Source: Oscillospiraceae bacterium
GTDB lineage: Bacteria > Bacillota > Clostridia > Oscillospirales > Acutalibacteraceae
Direction of reading: 5' to 3'
Assembly (NCBI GenBank): GCA_031267335.1
Contig: JAIRZH010000141.1
Coordinates: forward strand, 1-14,006
DNA length: 14,006 bases
Shown here: piece after piece, positions 1-6,190 of the stretch
Numbering within the stretch: position 1 is the first letter of the stretch
How the letters are laid out: the number at the start of each line of letters is the position of its first letter
Notes under the pieces: generated by a model
The model's database searches: none
What the model saw: only the letters and a program-made list of their open reading frames with translations
What the model was told of the DNA's origin: nothing
Translations under genes and position numbers: made by a program

Positions 1-30
1 TTTAAAAGCTCTTTAGGGTATCTAAAATAT

Positions 31-40
31 ACGCCGGCGT
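31..40. promoter_or_regulatory. GC-rich 10-bp perfect palindrome
   Basis: ACGCCGGCGT is its own reverse complement and stands in otherwise very AT-rich DNA about 250 bp before the first gene. It could be a protein binding site or the tip of an RNA hairpin. Nothing else in positions 1-200 looks like a gene. The function is unknown. Confidence 0.3.
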
Positions 41-204
41 CGATTTTCGTAAAATTTGATAGTTCAAAAAAATAAAGTCTAATAATTATCCATAAGAATA
101 TCTTGCCTAAAATTATGGACAAAAACCTAAATGCTTGAAAAATATTTTTGCAAATTTTAGATTTCTTTATAAAAATTAATTTATGAAAATTAAAGATAAC
201 ATTG

Positions 205-234
205 TTGATAAAATTAGTTAATTTTTGGTATAAA
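205..234 (+). promoter_or_regulatory. Probable sigma-70-type promoter for HD gene and pyrF
   Basis: A -35-like TTGATA (205-210) and a -10-like TATAAA (229-234) are separated by 18 bp. They lie about 57 bp before the HD-domain gene. The transcript leader would contain a small hairpin (TGGTT/AACCA around 245-262). In DNA this AT-rich such matches can arise by chance, so support comes mainly from position and spacing. Confidence 0.4.
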
Positions 235-290
235 CTTAAAGTAGCTGGTTATTAAAAACCATCTAAATAAATTATTTTTAAGGTAAGAAA

Positions 291-872
291 ATGGATTATA
301 AAAAAAAATTTGTTGAAATTTTTAATAAAAATATATCTCGCGAAGGATCATCTGACATTATTGATTGGTTAATAAAAACTGATTTTTTTACAGCTCCAGC
401 AAGCGCAAAATATCATTGCGCTAAAACATCTGGCCTTGTTGAACATAGTGTTTGTGTTTATGAAGTTATGCGTAGTAAACATTTTAAAGATGGAGATAGC
501 GAAGAAACTTTTGCGATTTGCGCGTTACTTCATGATGTTTGCAAAACTAATTTTTATACTGTAAAGTCTAGAAATGTAAAAAACGATGTAACCGGAGTTT
601 GGCAAAAGCTTCCTTTTTATGCCATCGATGATGTTTTTCCATATGGCCATGGAGAAAAATCTGTCTTTTTAATAGAACGTTTTATGCGTTTAACTATAGA
701 AGAAGCTATGGCGATCCGTTGGCATATGGGTGGTTTTGATGAATCCGTTAAAGGTGGAAGCTTTTCTCTAAGTTTGGCGTATGAAAGGTTCCCTGTTGCT
801 GTTAAATTGTTTCTTTCCGATATGGAATCTACATATTTAATAGAAAAAGGGACCTCAGAAGTAGCGAGATGA
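291..872 (+). CDS. HD-domain metal-dependent phosphohydrolase-like protein
   Basis: This 193-aa soluble protein has the HD-superfamily metal-ligand pattern: His42 and His52, the His81-Asp82 doublet in a LLHDVCK context, His120 (YGHGEKS), His145 (RWHMGG), and a late Asp177. HD proteins of this size hydrolyse phosphate esters on nucleotides or nucleic acids, but the substrate cannot be read from the sequence. The start is the ATG preceded by AAGGTAAG, a moderate ribosome binding site. The stop overlaps the pyrF start by 4 nt (ATGA), so the two are translationally coupled. That pairing hints at a nucleotide-metabolism role but does not prove it. No truncation is visible. Confidence 0.85.
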   Translation: MDYKKKFVEIFNKNISREGSSDIIDWLIKTDFFTAPASAKYHCAKTSGLVEHSVCVYEVMRSKHFKDGDSEETFAICALLHDVCKTNFYTVKSRNVKNDVTGVWQKLPFYAIDDVFPYGHGEKSVFLIERFMRLTIEEAMAIRWHMGGFDESVKGGSFSLSLAYERFPVAVKLFLSDMESTYLIEKGTSEVAR

Positions 873-1624
873 CACTTATGGAAAATAACAAAGTAATAAT
901 AGCTTGTGATTTTTCTAGTTCAGAAGAGATCTTGAAGTTTTTAAGTAAATTTGGAAATAAAAAACTTTTTTTAAAAATTGGCATGGAGATGTTTTATAGC
1001 GAAGGAATTAATCTAATCGAAAAACTTCAAAATATAGGGCATGAAATTTTTTTAGATTTAAAAATTTGCGATATTCCGAATACAGTTTATCGAACAGTAA
1101 GAAAATTATCAGCATTAGGCATAAAAATGCTTACAATTCATGCTTTTGGTGGCTCAAATATGATGTCATCCGCCGTCGAAGCGGCTAACAAAAAAATATT
1201 AATTCTAGCAGTTACAATATTAACTAGTATATCGGAATCAATGCTAAAACAAGAAGTTATATTTCAAGAAAATTTAAGTGAAAATACCCATATTTTGCCA
1301 AAAATAGTTATGAGGTATTCCGAAAATGCTCAAAAAAATAAAGTAGATGGTGTAGTTTGTTCGGCTTTTGAGGCTAAAAAAATTAAACAAAATTTTGGTA
1401 ATTCACTTTTAATTGTCACACCAGGAATAAGAAATCAAAACGACGAAAGCTACGATCAAAACCGAACAGCAACCCCGGAACAAGCCAAAAATCTTGGTAG
1501 TGATTATATTGTTGTCGGCAGGCCTATAACGCGTTCCGAAAATCCTGTGAATGAATACGAAAAAATAACTGACGAATTTAAAAGAAGCGCAAAAAATACA
1601 TATAAAACAACAATTAGAGCTTAG
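869..1624 (+). CDS. pyrF: Orotidine 5'-phosphate decarboxylase
   Basis: This enzyme converts orotidine monophosphate to UMP, the last step of de novo pyrimidine synthesis in the cytoplasm. The 251-aa protein has the usual TIM-barrel signatures: IIACDF with Asp13, LKIG with Lys36, the catalytic DLKICDIPNT block (Asp63, Lys65, Asp68), TIHAFGG with His91, VTPGIR (183-188), QNRTATP, and VGRPIT near the end. The residue after DLKI is Cys67, where His or Tyr is more common. The start ATG overlaps the HD gene stop; a second ATG three codons on could also serve. The TAG stop touches the left inverted repeat of a small hairpin element, so the last residues may have been altered by its insertion. Confidence 0.95.
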   Translation: MTLMENNKVIIACDFSSSEEILKFLSKFGNKKLFLKIGMEMFYSEGINLIEKLQNIGHEIFLDLKICDIPNTVYRTVRKLSALGIKMLTIHAFGGSNMMSSAVEAANKKILILAVTILTSISESMLKQEVIFQENLSENTHILPKIVMRYSENAQKNKVDGVVCSAFEAKKIKQNFGNSLLIVTPGIRNQNDESYDQNRTATPEQAKNLGSDYIVVGRPITRSENPVNEYEKITDEFKRSAKNTYKTTIRA

Positions 1625-1706
1625 AGCCTGTCTAATATCTCTTTAGCAACATATATTTAACTAAAATTTTTAAAATTCTGCATTGCTTAGAAATATTAGA
1701 CAGGTT
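1624..1706. mobile_element. Small inverted-repeat (MITE-like) element 1
   Basis: The segment opens with GAGCCTGTCTAATAT and closes with the inverse, ATATTAGACAGGTT. The 12-bp arms CCTGTCTAATAT (1627-1638) and ATATTAGACAGG (1693-1704) are exact inverse copies. Similarity continues inward (TCTTTAGCAA against TCTAAGCAA after inversion). The element is about 80 bp and carries no gene. The ends resemble short terminal repeats of insertion sequences, and miniature derivatives have this form. It begins on the last base of the pyrF stop codon. Confidence 0.55.
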
Positions 1707-1734
1707 ATTATTCTTAATTACCATTTAATAATTA

Positions 1735-1892
1735 GAACCTATTCCCACTACTGTTTAACGACTACATTTAGGTACTTTTTGATTTGTACTACGTTAAATT
1801 TTTTCACAATACGTCAGTATTGTGAAAAAATTTCCTTATCCAAATCAAAAATTACTCGAAATTTTGTCATTTCAAATAGTGGGAACAGGCCC
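1735..1892. mobile_element. Small inverted-repeat (MITE-like) element 2, long hairpin
   Basis: Left end CCTATTCCCACTA (1738-1750) matches the inverse of the right end TAGTGGGAACAGG (1877-1889) with one mismatch. Further in, TTTTTGATTTG (1776-1786) pairs exactly with CAAATCAAAAA (1841-1851). At the centre a perfect 17-bp stem (1796-1812 with 1817-1833) closes on a 4-nt loop. The whole segment folds as one imperfect hairpin of about 158 bp. Its outer GGGCCTGT-type end resembles the GAGCCTGT end of element 1, so the two may be one composite element (1624-1892). It sits between convergent genes and could also stop transcription in both directions. Confidence 0.6.
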
Positions 1893-1966
1893 TAATATTT
1901 TTATTTTAGTTTTTTTTATTAATAAACATTCTAAATCTGTTTCAAAGGGCGATATTTCAAAAATTT

Positions 1967-2929
1967 TTACATTCTAATCCAGGATTTTGGAATTATATCG
2001 CCAAAATCATTATTAACAAACCAAACTTTCGGGGAAATTACAATTTTATCTTCATTTGTATTTAGCCATGCCCCCCACCATGAAAATGTACTATTCGCAA
2101 TAATATTGTGTTTGCATTTTCTCATTAATTCCAAATCAAAATAATTTTTTGAATCATCATTAATATCAACGATAAAATATTTATAAGATGTTTTAAAATT
2201 TTCTTTCACCCAATCGATACTATCTGTAAAAATATAAAAAGTAGGGTCATGGATTATTTGAGCAATTTTTTCCATAGCAGGATAATAATAGCTTTCAAGC
2301 CCTGGAATTTCAAATGTATCTTTAAAATTTAAATAATCTGTACGTCTTATATGAACAGAAACTGACTTTGTTTTTTCAATCATTTTCATCATTGTTTTAT
2401 TTTTTTTATCAAGTGGAATTTTCAATTTTAAATCTTTTAAAAGTTCTATTCGAAAATCTTCAAAGTAATTAACTTTTTGAAAATATCCAAGCAAATGTTC
2501 ATTTTTATTATTTTTAAAATAGAGAATATCATGTTTGCGTAATTCTTCTTCTGGAATTTTAAAACAATTTTCAATTTGATTTTCATTAGCGAATTTAATA
2601 TGAGTATTATAAAATCCTAAACCATAATTTCTATAACAGCTACCATTTTCTGAACGCACTTGATTATCAAAAAAATTTTTTTCATAAAAAACATCGCAAT
2701 TAAGTTTTTTTCTAAGTGCTACTCCGAATGCGTATTGAAAAAGTTGATTTCCAAGCCCACCCATAATTTGAACTATTTTATAACTTTGAGTTCTTTTAGT
2801 TTTTTTATAAATTATAAAAATTCCAAATACTATTAAAAAAATCCCAAAAGCTATTATTAAAGTTATTTTTAAACTTTTGCTAAAATTTTTTAAATTTAAT
2901 TTTTTAAAATTCAATATAACGATTCCCAA
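1967..2929 (-). CDS. GT11-family alpha-1,2-fucosyltransferase-like protein with N-terminal membrane anchor
   Basis: Glycosyltransferase family 11 moves fucose from GDP-fucose to a galactose acceptor on surface glycans. The 320-aa protein shows the family motifs: GGLGNQLFQYA (57-67), HIRRTDY (193-199, the GDP-fucose-binding Arg-rich motif), FYIFTDS, and NSTFSWWGAWL (279-289). Residues 21-41 form a hydrophobic transmembrane helix, followed by YKKTKR, giving a type II-like anchored topology. Bacterial members usually start directly at the MGGLGNQ strand, so this anchor is unusual. The only start that includes it is a TTG at 2929 without a clear ribosome binding site; the next ATG is Met56, inside the first motif. 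The gene runs against pyrF and looks intact. Confidence 0.88.
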   Translation of the reverse strand: MGIVILNFKKLNLKNFSKSLKITLIIAFGIFLIVFGIFIIYKKTKRTQSYKIVQIMGGLGNQLFQYAFGVALRKKLNCDVFYEKNFFDNQVRSENGSCYRNYGLGFYNTHIKFANENQIENCFKIPEEELRKHDILYFKNNKNEHLLGYFQKVNYFEDFRIELLKDLKLKIPLDKKNKTMMKMIEKTKSVSVHIRRTDYLNFKDTFEIPGLESYYYPAMEKIAQIIHDPTFYIFTDSIDWVKENFKTSYKYFIVDINDDSKNYFDLELMRKCKHNIIANSTFSWWGAWLNTNEDKIVISPKVWFVNNDFGDIIPKSWIRM

Positions 2930-3318
2930 ACAAAAAAATATATATCACGTATATAAATAGACTCCAAACAACGCCAAATTTTACTTAGATCAAAAATATT
3001 CAGAGTCTTATGTTAGAAGTTAAAATGTACAATATATCTAATATTATACTATGAGTAACTTGAATAGGGAAAAATTTTTTTCGGTATTTGGAGTTTTTCG
3101 CTTCATATGCCACGTTTAGGTCATGTCCTAAATTTATATAAAACTAAATTTCCTTCCAAACGCCCTTGTATTAATTAAACTTGTCGACGAGCAATGCGGA
3201 ATTTTAAAATTTTTAATTTCCATGTGCCAGGTTTAATTCCCCCGTCTTCAGACGAACGGTTATAAGGCTACAGAGAAAGACCAATAAATAGCGAGTTATA
3301 AAATCAACAACGTTTGCA
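2930..3318. other. Noncoding region with several inverted repeats; possible structured RNA
   Basis: I see no convincing gene here. ACTCCAAA (2961-2968) is the exact inverse of TTTGGAGT (3087-3094). TTTAGG/CCTAAA (3115-3120, 3127-3132) forms a hairpin with a 6-nt loop. The phrase CATATGCCACGTTTA (3105-3119) recurs in altered form as CATGTGCCAGGTTTA (3220-3235). The stretch 3180-3290 is less AT-rich and contains the self-complementary CGTCTTCAGACG. Two terminators follow immediately, so a plus-strand transcript ends here. It may be a noncoding RNA or the leader or tail of a phage transcript. I could not match it to tRNA, tmRNA, RNase P RNA or a known riboswitch. Confidence 0.35.
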
Positions 3319-3350
3319 AACATCTGAAATTTTCAGATGTTTTCTTATTT
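3319..3350 (+). terminator. Intrinsic terminator 1 of a tandem pair
   Basis: AACATCTGAAA (3319-3329) and TTTCAGATGTT (3331-3341) are perfect inverse arms. In RNA this gives a stem of about 9 bp with a small loop, followed by a T-rich tail (3340-3350). No gene lies directly upstream on this strand, so it must end a noncoding or leader transcript. Confidence 0.7.
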
Positions 3351-3363
3351 TAGAAATTTTTTC

Positions 3364-3393
3364 AAGACATTCTTAAACTGAATGTCTTTTTTA
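3364..3393 (+). terminator. Intrinsic terminator 2 of a tandem pair
   Basis: AAGACATTC (3364-3372) pairs with GAATGTCTT (3380-3388) around a 7-nt loop, followed by a run of six T residues (3387-3392). It sits 23 bp after terminator 1 and 47 bp before the first phage gene. It would insulate that gene from upstream transcription, or be the target of antitermination. Confidence 0.8.
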
Positions 3394-3439
3394 ATACCAA
3401 ATTTCAATTTTCAAATTTTTTAAAATCAAGGAGGAAATT

Positions 3440-3667
3440 ATGCCTTTTATCATTTGCGTCTGTTTGATCATGACTGGTTTACTTCTATTCATTTCGTTTT
3501 ATCAAAGTATACAAATTCATTCCATAAAAAAAGAGCTAAGAAAATGTATGAAAACCATTGTTAGATGTAAGCCAAGTTTAAATAACGAAAACAGAAAAAA
3601 ATTGGATAACCACTTAAAAGCAATTAGGCAAATCTCAAAATCTTTAGAAAGCATGGAGGCTTGGTAA
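3440..3667 (+). CDS. Small single-pass membrane protein, unknown function
   Basis: This is a 75-aa protein I do not recognise. Residues 3-24 are strongly hydrophobic (one membrane helix), followed by a basic, amphipathic helical tail of about 50 residues (KKELRKCMKTIVRCK, later RKKLDNHLKAIRQISKSL) that would lie in the cytoplasm. The ribosome binding site AAGGAGG five bases before the ATG is near perfect, so translation is likely strong. It is the first gene after the double terminator and precedes the recombination genes, where phages keep small early proteins. Single-helix topology does not exclude a holin-like or host-takeover role, but nothing specific supports one. Confidence 0.65.
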   Translation: MPFIICVCLIMTGLLLFISFYQSIQIHSIKKELRKCMKTIVRCKPSLNNENRKKLDNHLKAIRQISKSLESMEAW

Positions 3668-3686
3668 TCAAAATTAAATCCAGCTA

Positions 3687-3767
3687 ATGAGATATCGTTC
3701 TGTTTGCAACGTAGACGGCCAAAAACAACTCTTTGGATTTACCAAAACGGTCTCTAACTTTTGGTAA
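3687..3767 (+). CDS. Possible 26-aa microprotein
   Basis: An ATG-to-TAA frame encodes 26 residues beginning MRYRSVCNVDG and ending TKTVSNFW, a mixed composition unlike random AT-rich translation. It lies in the 193-bp space between the small membrane protein and RusA genes. Only a weak CCAGCT-like site precedes the ATG. A second tiny frame of 15 codons begins at the ATG near 3790 and is less convincing. Either the space carries microproteins or it is an untranslated leader for the RusA gene. Confidence 0.25.
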   Translation: MRYRSVCNVDGQKQLFGFTKTVSNFW

Positions 3768-3860
3768 AAAATCTTGCAACTAAAACTTATGGCTAAAGTT
3801 CATAACAAAAAGATGTCAAAGCATCTAAATCACTAAATTTAAAAATTTGGAGGACAACTT

Positions 3861-4301
3861 ATGAAAATCAAATTTACAATCAACGGCGAACCATTTGGCA
3901 AAGAAAGACCAAGATTTAATGTAAAAGGATTCAAAGTCTTCACTTATACACCGACAAAGACTTCGAATTATGAAAAGACAATAAGAAAAGAATTCAGAGA
4001 AAAAGTCGGAGTAAATTTTAAAGAGAAGATTCCGCTTGGAGTAAAGATTACAGCATATTATGCGATTCCAAAACATACGCCGAAAGACTGGATCAGAAAA
4101 ATGAATGCAGGTCTTCTTTTGCCAACCAAAAAGCCTGATCTGGATAATATCGTTAAGGTAATTTTTGATGCCTTGAACGGAGTTTGCTATTACGACGATG
4201 TTCAAGTCTGCAAATTAAATATTGAGAAATTCTATTCTGAAAACCCAAGAGTTGAAGTTGAAATTGAAGATATGGAGGTCCTGAAGAATGTCACTCTATG
4301 A
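3861..4301 (+). CDS. rusA: RusA-family Holliday junction resolvase
   Basis: This 146-aa protein matches the RusA family, phage-encoded dimeric endonucleases that cut four-way DNA junctions made during recombination and replication. It begins with the family opening (FTINGEPFGKERPR) and carries the signature KPDLDNIVKVIFDALNG followed by YDDVQV. The acidic residues Asp93, Asp95 and Asp112/113 correspond to the metal-binding aspartates of E. coli RusA. The start ATG has GGAGG seven bases upstream. The end overlaps the next gene by 14 nt, so the two are coupled. Its place beside ERF and SSB genes fits a phage recombination module. Confidence 0.92.
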   Translation: MKIKFTINGEPFGKERPRFNVKGFKVFTYTPTKTSNYEKTIRKEFREKVGVNFKEKIPLGVKITAYYAIPKHTPKDWIRKMNAGLLLPTKKPDLDNIVKVIFDALNGVCYYDDVQVCKLNIEKFYSENPRVEVEIEDMEVLKNVTL

Positions 4302-4788
4302 AATAAGCGAAAGATATTTTAACTTTTTACAATCGATTGAAAATGAAAAAATCCCGGAAGAAGAAATAAACAACACACTTCAATCTCTAGACGGTGAATT
4401 CGATGAAAAAGCAGATTCAATAGCTTGCTTTATTAAAAATCTAAAGTCTGAAACGGAAGCGATCAAGAAAGAAATAATCACACTAAATGAAAGACGAAGT
4501 ACAAAGCTAAAGTGTGCAGAACGATTAACCGAATATCTTCAAAATCAGATGGAATTCATTGGCAAGGAAAAAATAGAAACACCACGAAATCAAATAACGA
4601 TAAGAAAAAATCCTGAATCAGTATTTCTGAGGAAGGATTTTTTAGATTGGGCAAAAGAAAACGGAGAAAAGTTTTTGAAATGGAAAGAGCCAGAACCAGA
4701 TAAATTGAAGATTAAAGAATTTCTTAAAAGCGGAGGCAAATTAGATCATGCAGAGTTAATCCAAATAAGAAGAGCCGAGATCAAATGA
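4288..4788 (+). CDS. Siphovirus Gp157-like protein
   Basis: The 166-aa protein resembles the Gp157 family found in Firmicutes siphoviruses just before ERF/SSB genes. It begins MSLYEISERYFNFL, has a long acidic and lysine-rich coiled-coil-like middle (roughly residues 25-95, with KLKCAERLTEYLQNQM), and ends with a segment rich in WKEPEPDKLKIKEFLKSGG. Gp157 proteins were linked to phage resistance when expressed in streptococci, but their biochemical role is unclear; proximity to annealing proteins suggests a recombination or single-strand role. GGAGG lies nine bases before the ATG, inside the end of the RusA gene. Confidence 0.82.
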   Translation: MSLYEISERYFNFLQSIENEKIPEEEINNTLQSLDGEFDEKADSIACFIKNLKSETEAIKKEIITLNERRSTKLKCAERLTEYLQNQMEFIGKEKIETPRNQITIRKNPESVFLRKDFLDWAKENGEKFLKWKEPEPDKLKIKEFLKSGGKLDHAELIQIRRAEIK

Positions 4789-4823
4789 AAAGAATTGAAA
4801 TTAAATAATTAGACATAAAACCA

Positions 4824-4843
4824 AAATATTTATTCAAATATTT
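4824..4843. repeat. AT-only hairpin before the ERF gene
   Basis: AAATATTT occurs twice (4824-4831 and 4836-4843) separated by ATTC. Because the unit is self-complementary, it forms both a direct repeat and an 8-bp stem. It lies in the 115-bp gap between the Gp157-like and ERF genes. It may be a weak RNA structure with no assigned role. Confidence 0.3.
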
Positions 4844-4903
4844 GTGCAGATTACAGCTTCTTGTGTGCATGACATACAAGATAAAAATATTGGAGGCAAA
4901 CCT

Positions 4904-5672
4904 ATGAACATTCACGAAAAAGTACAAAAAATCAAGCTTGAACTACTCGGATGCAACCTAAAAAAGTCCGGAAGCAATAAGTTTTCCGGCTTTAAATATT
5001 ACGAACTCGGTGATTTTATGCCGCACATAATCAGGCTCTGCGAAAAACATAAAGTCTGCACACAGATCACTTTTCATAACGATATGGCAACTCTCGATGG
5101 TAACAGTTTCGTGTCCGATTGAAAGGCTTGAAATCAGAGGAGCTAACGCAATTCAGAACATCGGAGGGATGCAGACATATCTAAGACGTTATCTCTACAT
5201 GGCGATGTTTGATATCACAGAAAACGATGTCTTTGATGCAAATCAAGGCAAAACAGAAGGTTTGAAAGCTAAAAATGAAATGGCAAAAGCAAATGATATT
5301 AGTTGCTTTAAATGCTGTGAATGCAATAAATACAAAAATAAACCTCAAAAATTAGAGTCTGAGCTAAAACCTAGAATCTCGCCTGAAGAAAAGGATGAGC
5401 TAAGAGCTTTAATTGGAGACAAGGAAACAGAAGCAAAGCTTTTAAAGCAGTATAGAGTCAAATATTTGCTCGAATTAAGCAAAGACCAAGCCAAAGAAAT
5501 TAGAGAAAGAATTAAAAGATTTAAAGCAAAAACAGAGGAAATTAAAAAACAAGAAGAAACCATAAAGCAAGATAAAATCGCAGAATCAACTGTAGAACAA
5601 AAATTAGAACAAAATCAAACTGCAAAAATAGAACAAAAAGAAGAAATCAAAGAGGAGGCGCAAAATGCTTAA
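4904..5672 (+). pseudogene. ERF-family single-strand annealing protein, split by a frameshift
   Basis: ERF proteins anneal complementary single strands in phage recombination. The first part starts at ATG 4904 (GGAGG seven bases upstream) with MNIHEKVQKIKLEL and FKYYELGDFMPHI, and reads to DMATLDGNS before a TGA at 5120-5122. The second part continues one frame further on (open from about 5097) as VTVSCPIERLEI, then NAIQNIGGMQTYLRRYLYM and ENDVFDA. It ends in a long Lys/Glu-rich tail that includes a small Cys cluster (CFKCCECN). From memory of the family, about ten residues that normally lie between the ATL strand and the SCPIERLE strand seem absent, so a deletion that also shifted the frame is likelier than programmed slippage. 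The second part has no ribosome binding site of its own. Confidence 0.78.
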
Positions 5673-6153
5673 TTTCATTGTACTCATGGGCCGTCTTACG
5701 GCAGAACCCGAGTTAAAGCAAACACAAAACGATAAGTCTTACGTTAAATTTAATATCGCAGTCAATCGCTTTGCAAAAGATAAAGACCATCCAGAATCAG
5801 ACTTTTTCAAAATTGTAGCTTGGGAAAAGACAGCAGAATTTATCTGTAAATATTTTACTAAAGGAGATCCAATCGTCGTCGAAGGAAGCGTAAGAACAAG
5901 ATCCTTTACAGATGACGAAGGAGTAAAACGAAAGACTTTTGAAATCTGGGCCAGACAAGTTAATTTCTCTATCTCCAAAAAAGACAAGCCTGAAGGCAAT
6001 TCTGAAACGAATTCAAATGGAGGCTCCGACTTATTGGCAAACGATAAAGAAAATAACAAATCTGAAACGAAAGCAAATAGCTGGATTGAAACAAAAAGAA
6101 ACCCTGAAACAAAAGTCATTCAAGAAGAGTTTGGCGATGAGTTGCCGTTTTAA
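5665..6153 (+). CDS. ssb: Single-stranded DNA-binding protein
   Basis: The 162-aa protein has a standard OB-fold SSB domain over residues 1-108: LMGRLTAEPELK, VKFNIAVNRF, DFFKIVAWEKTAEFICKYF, KGDPIVVEGSVRTRSF, and the final strand around WARQV. A disordered Asn/Lys/Glu-rich linker follows, and the protein ends in the acidic tip FGDELPF, the peptide by which SSB recruits replication and repair partners. It would coat single-stranded phage DNA. GAGGAGG lies six bases before the ATG, and the start overlaps the ERF end by 8 nt. Phages with ERF usually carry their own SSB alongside. Confidence 0.95.
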   Translation: MLNFIVLMGRLTAEPELKQTQNDKSYVKFNIAVNRFAKDKDHPESDFFKIVAWEKTAEFICKYFTKGDPIVVEGSVRTRSFTDDEGVKRKTFEIWARQVNFSISKKDKPEGNSETNSNGGSDLLANDKENNKSETKANSWIETKRNPETKVIQEEFGDELPF

Positions 6154-6190
6154 ATCCAAAATTAGAGATTAATTAAGGAGAACTTAAAGA

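Noticed and set aside
1683..1895. 70-codon plus-strand frame after pyrF
   Set aside because: It lies entirely within the two inverted-repeat elements, reads through the perfect hairpin, and has no ribosome binding site or protein-like composition.
3045..3119. 22-codon ATG frame directly after a TATACT-like sequence (possible leaderless peptide)
   Set aside because: It has no ribosome binding site, is very short, and overlaps an inverted repeat; leaderless translation would be speculative.
3220..3290. Possible tRNA or tmRNA end suggested by GGTTTAATTCCCCC
   Set aside because: The flanking bases do not pair as a T-arm, and no acceptor stem, anticodon arm or CCA end could be drawn on either strand.
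3825..4205. 126-codon minus-strand frame opposite the RusA gene
   Set aside because: It is the antisense shadow of a well-supported RusA gene; it is Phe/Ser/Cys-rich, as expected for the complement of Lys/Glu-rich coding DNA.
4844..4903. GTG start extending the ERF gene upstream
   Set aside because: The ATG at 4904 has GGAGG at ideal spacing and matches the family's MNI-x-EK opening; the upstream extension has no ribosome binding site.
5739..6119. 126-codon minus-strand frame opposite the SSB gene
   Set aside because: It is antisense to a clear SSB with intact motifs, and has no ribosome binding site or recognisable feature.
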